64,000 nucleotides of DNA from Drechmeria coniospora (Eukaryota; Ascomycota; Sordariomycetes; Hypocreales; Ophiocordycipitaceae). The stretch covers positions 1,946,027-2,010,026 of the forward strand of contig NC_054390.1 of assembly GCF_001625195.1 (NCBI RefSeq). Reading direction: 5' to 3'. A program made the position numbers and the translations under genes. This document shows, in pieces, positions 56,301-64,000 of this stretch (its first letter is position 1; the number at the start of each line of letters is the position of its first letter). The notes beneath the pieces are model-generated. The model searched no databases. It was not told where the DNA came from and saw only the letters and a program-made list of their open reading frames with translations.

Positions 56301-58193
56301 AAACACCTAGGGAGACAAAGGGGGTTAATAGACCTACTAGTCCTACTAGGACCAGTAGGCTGCAAGAAGCCAACGGACCAACTAGTCCTACTAGGACTAG
56401 TACAACAAAGGGGGTCCTGGCCCAGCCAATAAAGGATCTACTAAATACCTCTCTCCTAAATGCACTACCAGAACCAAAAGACAACCCTAACCTAATAGAT
56501 CTTAACCTAACGTATTGGATCCAGGACCTATACTACTAAGCCAAAGCAAAGCAAATACTAATTAGTAGTAAGCCTACTAGCTAGAAACAGGTACTTAAGT
56601 TAGACAACAAAGACTAGTAGATAAGTACTATATTCTCGGAATTCCAGCAGCTTATTTAGGTAGGGGTATTTTATTTTATTCCCCTTTAAGAAATACTAAC
56701 TAGTAAACAACTTCTAAAAAGCCAACTTATACTATAAGTTAAAAAGGATTAGTAAAATAACCCCGTTAAATTTAAGGTACAACTAGTAGCTAAGGGATTT
56801 ATGCAAATTAAAGGCCTCGACTATATAGAGACTTTTATAACTACTAGCATTCTACCTACCCAAAGGATACTATTAGCCCTAGCTGCCTAGAATAACTAGT
56901 ACGTTGAGCAAATTAACTTTATTAGTACCTTCCTAAATAGTAAGCTACCTAAAGTTAATTATCTTAAAATTCCTAAGGGACTAAAAGCATTTATTAGTCT
57001 TAATAAGAATAATAACTTAGCTAAGCTACTAGCTAAGCTAGGCTACAACCTAGCAGTTAAATAAGGTATCCTTTTAAAAAGGGCACTTTACGGTCTAAAA
57101 CAAGGACCTAAAGAGTAGCAAGAGGTACTAACCAAACTACTATAACAATACGGATATAGCCCTCTTATATTTAACCCAGCTATCTACTATAATAATACTA
57201 CTAGTACTTATATAGTTAGCTATATCGACAATTGCCTACTTATTGGACCAGACCTTACATATATCAACCAGCTAAAACAGTAACTACATAAGGTTTACCC
57301 AATTAAAGACTGCAGGCAGACTGCTTTCTTCCTAGGCGTACAGATTAGTCAAACAACTAAGGGAATTACTCTTAGTTAAAAAGGGTATATCGAGGAAGCC
57401 CTATTCCGATTTAGGCTAACAGAGGCTAAGGCAGTAGTAATCCCACTATAGCCAGGGGTACTTAAACAGGCTATTACTATACCCCTTACTCCCTTATCCG
57501 CAACCGACTAACTAGTATACTAATAAATAGTAGGGACCCTAATATACCTTATGCTATTAACCCGACTAAATATAGCCTTTGCAATACAATAGCTATCTCG
57601 GTATATACACCAGGCTACTAGCCTATAACTATTAGCTAGTAAGAACCTTCTTCGATATTTAAAAGGAACTATAGATCTAGCTATTTACTATTAGTTTAGG
57701 TCTAAGTCTCTAGTACCTAATTTATTTAGATTTTCTAATAGTAATTTTGCAGGTAACTTAGATTCCTTTAAGTTAACCTATAGGTACCTCTTTACCTTAG
57801 TAGGCGGACCTATTTACTAGAAATTAAAAAGGGCTAGTACTATTACTCTTTCTACCGTAGAGGTAGAATTAGATACCCTATTGGAAGCTATTTAGGAACT
57901 TAAATAGCTAGATAGTCTATTTACTAAAATAGGCAAAGGTCTCTAAAAACCTATTCCACTATTATATAACAATAATAGATCTATCTCTAATACTAATAAC
58001 CCTAATTAGTATAACCGAACAAAGTATATATTACTAAAGTTCCGGTATATACAGTAAGAGGCAATTAACGGACTAGCCAAAATTAGCTACCTAAGTACTA
58101 AGTCTATACCTACCGATAGCCTTACTAAGGCTCTTACTGCCTATCTCTTCTAACGCTACCTTAGCCTACTAGGTCTCTAAGGAATCCCTATTT
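53375..58193 (+). pseudogene. Copia-A E3 gag-pol polyprotein, RIP-inactivated
   Basis: Starts MDPNN at 53375. Gag runs to about 54400 and includes the lysine-rich KKKKKENKFNKSN stretch missing from E1. Then follow the protease-like region (54510 on), the pre-integrase and integrase core (about 55290-56050), the TSPTRTS linker (56330-56400, shorter than in E1), reverse transcriptase (about 56750-57300) and RNase H (about 57720-58100), in the Copia order. Stops at former Gln and Trp codons are frequent in every domain, and the Asp-Asp pair of the polymerase site reads IDNCLL, with Asn replacing the second Asp (G-to-A). Not functional. Confidence 0.85.
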
Positions 58194-58287
58194 AGCAGTA
58201 GTTATACTAGCTAAATAGAGGGAGTATTAAAATACTAGTATTTATACTAGTAAGACTACCTAAATAGGATACTATCCTATTAGTATT

Positions 58288-59222
58288 TGTTAAAATTACT
58301 GGTATTTATACTAGTAAGACTACCCAAATAGGATACTATCCTATGTGTTGCCATTTGCAACACCGGGCAGCAGTACTACTGTTTGCCCATATACTACCAC
58401 TGTACTGCACGTACAGGTAGTATATTGAGTTGACGAATTGCACTTGCTATGCAAATTCTCCTCGCTCCGACTTGGTACAATTGATGGCAGTACTACTGCC
58501 CAGCCAATTTACTACTGTCGCACGTCACGTGCAAAGTGGTACTTGGTCAACCAAGCAAGATCATTGATCGGGCCGTCAATTGACGCGCTCCCAACTACTA
58601 CTAGTAGTTGCCCGCCAACAGTACTACTGTTGCGCGGAAGGACCCACCCAACTGCAACTAGCAGTTGCTTGCCAGCAGTACTACTACTGGCCCACTCGAC
58701 TACTGCAGCACTGCTGCTGTACTGTCGCGACCGAACCCTAATACTGATCAACCCTGCTAGTTGCAACCAACTTGCAGTATGACTCAACCAGAGTATTTGG
58801 AGCTGCATTGAATGCAAGCAGATTGTTCGGAGATGCATTGTATGGAATCAGACAGAATTCCAACACGTGCACATTGCACTGATTGAGGTACTACCTCTCA
58901 GGTATAAAATGGTCCTCCCTTTCCTACACTCTTAGATAGTTAGGTACAACACACACACAAGACGTACGCTGAACACACGCACGCGCGCAAGCAAGCACAA
59001 GAAACACAACAGTCTTTCTTTTCTGAATTGTCCCTTGGCACTACTATTTGACTTGTTCAAATCTGTATTCCCTGCCCAGTTACTAACTGGTGCACTTCCT
59101 GCTGTTACTAACAGCATCGATTGATATCCATTTTGGATAGTCCGTGCAACTGAACTTCCACTGCGCACCCTTCCTATTTTACCCCTTTATTCCAAGAGGT
59201 ATTTCCCCTTTTCATTTTAAGA
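58288..59222 (+). repeat. Solo LTR, family g, young copy
   Basis: 935 bp from TGTTAAAATTACTGG to CCTTTTCATTTTAAGA, with a perfect 5-bp TSD GTATT (58283-58287 and 59223-59227). It is GC-richer and far less mutated than anything else in this block, so it is the youngest insertion here. It contains at least six hairpins, several around the core AGTACTACT: GGGCAGCAGTACTACTG/TTGCCC near 58365, GGCAGTACTACTGCC near 58486, CAACAGTACTACTGTTG at 58616, CAACTACTACTAGTAGTTG near 58592, and GCAACTAGCAGTTGC near 58654. The frames of about 110 codons inside it on both strands are by-products of its light mutation. Confidence 0.85.
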
Positions 59223-59901
59223 GTATTAGTACTAGTACTATTAGTACGGATACTATACTATACTATAAGTATTAGTAAGTATATTAAGTTAACTAATAGT
59301 ATACAATATACTACTTCTCCGAACTATAACTTAGAGCAACGTACGGTAGTACTACTACCGACTAACTTACTACTGCAATATAACCTATATATATAGTAGC
59401 CAGTTGACTACTGGAGCTAATTAATCGGTACGATAATTGCTGCTCTCCCAATCGCTACTAGCGCTTACTAGCCTATAATACTAACTTAGGCCGGACTACC
59501 TATTTATTATATAATAGAATTAGCTAAGCTAATAACTAAAACAATCTATCCAACCTTATAACGGAAGCAGTTAACTAATAAGTAACTAAAATAGTTATCT
59601 AACTATATAATAGTTTTAGCTATTTAAGCTATAGTATAATAGCGCTTTTAATCTATAATAGAATCTTTAATATAGCCGTTATTAGGGATTATCCTATAGA
59701 TATAAATAGCCGCTCTTTTCCTATACTATAGCTAGAAGAAATAATTGCATTTGTTTATATAATTTAGTACTACTAATTGTATACTCTTACCCAGTTACTA
59801 ACTAGTACTTCCCTTATTACTATTACTAACAGTATAATTAATTTACTAGTCCGTACAATATACTTCCACTATCCCCTCCTCTTGCGCATTAATTACAAAG
59901 A

Positions 59902-62900
59902 GTATTAGGTTAGGCCCTTATTAGGGGTACTTTAGGGTTAGTTTTTTCCTTTAGTATATTTAAAATTTTATATTTTATTTTATAGCTTACCTATACTCTA
60001 CTATTTATATAGGGATCTCCCTATTACTATATAAATTCCTCTAGGGCTTCCGTTTATATTAGGGCCTTTATTAGTTCTTAGGTTAATTATTTATAATATA
60101 GCTATTTTATTAGGGTATTATATTATCCCCTTTAGCCTTAGGCCCCCCTTATTATAAGGATATATTTAACTTAGTATTCCTTTTATAAGGTACTATTTTT
60201 ATCTTAGACTAATAGTAGGCCTAGCTTTAAATCCTATACTACTTAACTAAGTAAGGGGTTATTTATTACTCTTTTAATAAGGTTTATATAAAAGGTAGGG
60301 TATAAGCCCTAAGGAATATTTAGTATTACTATAAGTAGTATTAGTACTATTAGTACTATAAACTTAAAAGCTACTTAATTTAGCTTCCTATATAGCCTAT
60401 TAGTTTTAATATATCTAAGGCTAAGCTAGACCTTATTACTTACCTAGAACTTTTTTACTAAGTAACTTAAAGCTACTACTAACTTATATAAGTATTATTA
60501 TATAAAGGTAATAGCTACTTATATAATTTCTATTCCTTCCCTTAGGTATTATAAAAAAGTAATAGCTCTTCCTTTTAGTATTATTATACTTACTTAGTTA
60601 TTCTTTACCTTAGGTATTATATTAATTTTATAGCCTAATAATAGCTTATTTAGGCTAACTCTTATAACTAAAGACTTCTTATTATTTAGGGTAAGATAGT
60701 AGGTAGCTAGGTAGGCTAATTAGTTAAATTACTTAAATAAGATTAAGATCTATAGGGTAGCTTAAATTTTTTAATTTACCCTCTTAATACTCCTATCTAT
60801 CTAAAGGTAGTATAAAGTTAATAGGAGTTATTTTATACTAATAAGGGAGTATAGGAATATCTAGAACTTACTAAGCTAGTTTAATCTTTAATCTATTATA
60901 ATTTAAACGGAAAAACCCCTAAATTACTACTAATAGGTCTTAAACCGTTTTATATAAGCCTCTATACTTATTATAGTTATTACCTTTAGTTAAATAAATT
61001 TAAAGAGATAGTTTATAATAACTATTAAGAATTAGGGGTCCTTATTGTTTTATACTAGTAGGTTAGTTATAAAGTTAATTAATATTTACTTTTAATAGCA
61101 ATTTAGTAGGGGGATTAGTTATAGGAGTTCCTATCTTTATAGATAGCTCTTATAGCTTTAGTAGTAATAGTAATTCTAAATATATTATACTATATCCTAT
61201 AATATACTATTTTAGTAAAAGGTTTACTAAAGTACTTAGAATATTCTATTTTAACTAAGGTAGCCTAATATAAGTAATTTATATACCTATTATATTATTT
61301 ATATTATTAGTAGTTCCTAGGCTAGTAACTATAGGTATCCCCTATAGTATATTGTACTATAGGTACTAATAGTATAATTAGCTATTTATTCTTTTGTTTT
61401 TACTTTTACTAGGAATTTCTATATACTTATTGTAACTACTTATTGTTAAGCTTTATATATTATATTATTTTATAATACCTAATCCTATAATTCCTATAAG
61501 TAGGGTTCTAGAAAGAGTAGTTAATTAATTAGTATATCCTATAGAAAGAGTATTTCCCTTCCTATTTATCCCTATATTACTAGAAGTAGTTAGAATATAT
61601 TAATAGCTCCTTATTCCCCTTTTATTTCTAAATAGGCCTAGTTTACTCCTATATTTATAGCTATTATATCTTAGGCGCTTAGTACTTTATAGCCGGCCTA
61701 GGCTTAATTTATCCCTATATTTACTTAATTTATTTCTATATTTATAATTACTATATTTTAGGCGTTAGGATCTTCTTATATAGGTTAGCCTTTAGGCGCT
61801 TCCTATAGTATAGAGATTAATACTAACTAAAGTATTTATCCTAAGTATAGTATATTTTTTTTATCCTATTCCTAATATAAAAGTATATTTAGCTATTATA
61901 CTTATAGGCCTAGTCTATACTATAGTAAGTAATTAAAGTTTATAAGGACTTCTACCTACTATACTTATTATTCTAATATCTCCTATAGTTTAGTAAAGTA
62001 TTTAAGGTTCTTATAGTCCGTTAAAATAGTAAATAGTTCTATAATACCTTATAGGTCTACCGATTATACCTTAAGATAGCTAATAACTACTAGGAGTTCC
62101 TTATTATAGATTATATAATTCCTTTTTATTAATATAAGTTTAGTTAAGTAGTAAGCTATTAATTATAGGACCCCCTTACTATTAATTTATAAAAGGTATC
62201 CGCCTAGTACCTTATCTAAGTAATCAGTCTTAATAAAAGTCTTCCTATTTAGGTCCTATTATACTAGGATTAGGTATAATAAAAAGGTATACTTAAGGGA
62301 TTAAAAGGCTATATCTTTTTTAGGTCCCTAGCAAAATAGTATACCCCTCCCTATAAGGGCTATAAGTAGTTCTATAAGGCTTATAAAATTAGGAATAAAT
62401 TTATAGTAAAAGTTTGCAAAACCTAGGAAGCTCTAGATCCCCCTTACCTTAGTAAGTAGTTATTATTCTTAAATTATAGTAATTTTTGCTAGGTTAGGCC
62501 TAACCTTAATACCTACTTAAATAATAAACCTAAGGTATTTAACTTTTATTATTATAAATATATACTTATTGAGATTTAGGTATAGACCGACTGCTTATAG
62601 CTACTTAAGAATTTCTCTAACCTTAGTAGGGTAGTTAGCCTTTAATCTAAAGGTATAGATTAAAATATTATTTAAATAGGCTATAACTTACTCTTTTAAT
62701 TTATCCTATAATACCCTATTAATATATCTTTAGAATAAAGCTAGTACTTTAACTAAACTAAAGGAATAAACTAACTATTTAAATAGGCTAAATTATATAT
62801 AGAATACTATAAGCAGTTTATCTCCTAGTACTATATATAACTTATAGAATACTACTTATATATTTAGTTTAGTAAATTAATATACCCCTAAGAGTAAGTA

Positions 62901-64000
62901 AAGTATTTCTTTAACTAGTAGGAGTAGGTAGTAATCCTATTATATAATCTTATTTAGGGCCTAGTAGTATATATATAGCCTTTATTCTTTATTTTCTTTT
63001 TTAGTAAGTAGTATTAGTACTACTAATACTAATAAGCTTACCTATATTTATTCCTTATTTAGTAAGTCTATAATCTATTTATAGACTTTAAGTAGTTAGT
63101 CTTATAGTATATTATATAGTAGGCCTTAGGGTAGCTATAGTATTTTTCCCTTATTGTTTTATTATAGTTAAATATAGTAGTTTTAGGAGCCTTAGTATAG
63201 TAGTAGGCCTAAGGCCTATTCCTTATTAAAGAGATTAGTATAGTCCTAAAGGGCTACTAGAAGAGTAAGTAGGGCTATTACTATTATATTTATACTTTTA
63301 GGTACTTATAGTATTATTTTTTATAGTTTTATTACTATTTCTTATAAGCTTATTACTATTAGTACTTCCTATTATTTCCGTAAAAAGATTTATACTAGCG
63401 TAAGGTATACTTCCTAGGACTTATTAAGAAGGTAGATATTATTTACTTATATAATTTAGTTACCTACTACCCTAATTATAAAGGTCCAATCTATTATATT
63501 TAAGGTAATTTATTAGTATTCTATCTATAGTACACTTAGTATAGTATTTTAACTTAGGCCTAGGATAATATATAGGAGTACTAGGCTCTTTTAGCTATTT
63601 ATATTAATTATTATATAGATTATATTAGTTATTATAGGGTAGGTAAGGGTATTACTTATATTCTGCTAAGATATTATAATAGCTATTTAGAGTAGCTATT
63701 TTATTAAAAGAGGAATAAGCTTAAGTTATAAGTATTAGGTTATTCTTTTACTAATAGCCCTATAGTAATTATAGCTACTATTAATTTAAATATTAAGGAA
63801 TCTTATAGAATTTATAAATATAGTAATAAGAAAGGGTAGTTTATTTATTCTTAGTATAATCTTTTTAAACTTAGTCTCCTAATTCCCTTAGTTCCTTATA
63901 GTTTACTTACTTATAAACCTTTTATACTTTTATATAAGACTTAGCTTAAAGGTACTTTATTTTTTTTTCCTTAGTCTTTAGTTCCTTATAAATATATTTT
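59902..64000 (-). mobile_element. Gypsy LTR-retrotransposon relic 2, minus strand, runs off the window
   Basis: Reversed counterpart of Gypsy relic 1 without its nested insertions. For example, 60200-60280 matches 29455-29520, 62690-62850 matches 22600-22680 plus 23358 on, and 63720-63800 matches 21100-21190. RNase H lies at about 61945-62175 and reverse transcriptase at about 62175-62600, both in reverse. Strongly RIPed with stops throughout. Since it shows the empty sites of several insertions in relic 1, it is a useful reference for dating them. Confidence 0.75.

Larger units (their letters stand above)
52329..59901 (+). mobile_element. Copia-A element E3, complete, with a solo LTR nested in its 3' LTR
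   Basis: The 5' LTR is 52329-53065 (737 bp). The 3' LTR is 58225-59901, of which 940 bp (58288-59227) are a later insertion with its duplicated pentamer, leaving exactly 737 bp. A perfect 5-bp TSD GTATT (52324-52328 and 59902-59906) bounds the whole. The LTR starts TGTTAAAATACTAG and ends CAAAGA. It was inserted into Gypsy relic 2, whose sequence is found on both sides. This is the longest Copia-A copy here, 6633 bp without the nested LTR. Confidence 0.9.

Noticed and set aside
58438..58838. Overlapping frames of 108-114 codons on both strands
   Set aside because: They lie within the young solo LTR, which shows LTR ends and TSD; open frames result from light mutation and palindromic sequence.

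Overview
This window looks like nuclear DNA of a filamentous ascomycete (Pezizomycotina). It has a pentafunctional AROM gene, intron-containing core histone genes with introns of 52-76 bases, and a two-part composition. Two gene-bearing islands of ordinary base content (about 1.68-10.34 kb and 13.4-18.2 kb) sit in very AT-rich DNA. Nearly every old coding sequence in that DNA carries TAG/TAA at former Gln and Trp codons, the mark of repeat-induced point mutation (RIP: CpA to TpA on both strands). I cannot assign a genus.

Gene islands. Island 1 carries the AROM gene (five shikimate-pathway activities, + strand, two apparent one-base deletions in C runs) and a C2H2 zinc-finger regulator (- strand). 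Island 2 carries a divergent histone H4/H3 pair (H4 on -, three exons; H3 on +, two exons), separated by 1.8 kb rich in a TACGGAGTA/TACTCCGTA palindrome. I recognise no other protein-coding gene. The remaining 45 kb is a graveyard of LTR retrotransposons.

Repeat layout. 0-1.7 and 10.3-13.4 kb: RIP-degraded DNA with short solo LTRs. 18.2-30.3 kb: a Gypsy relic on + broken by at least ten later insertions, including two complete 0.6-kb TRIM elements. 30.3-37.8 kb: low-complexity repeats split by a complete 6.3-kb Copia element (Copia-B). 37.8-45.9 kb: a Copia-A element nested in the 5' LTR of another Copia-A element. 45.9-52.3 kb: anonymous relics plus a reversed Copia-A 3' half. 52.3-59.9 kb: a complete Copia-A element whose 3' LTR is split by a younger 935-bp solo LTR. 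51.9-64 kb: a second Gypsy relic on the - strand, into which that Copia-A was inserted, running off the window.

The insertion order can be read from 5-bp target-site duplications (TSDs), which I checked base by base for most elements. The most unusual pattern is that several unrelated LTR families (160-200 bp solo LTRs, the TRIM LTRs, the Copia-A LTR and leader) are built largely from consecutive short hairpins. The 160-200 bp elements also remain much closer to intact than the longer elements around them, as expected if they are too short for RIP to detect.
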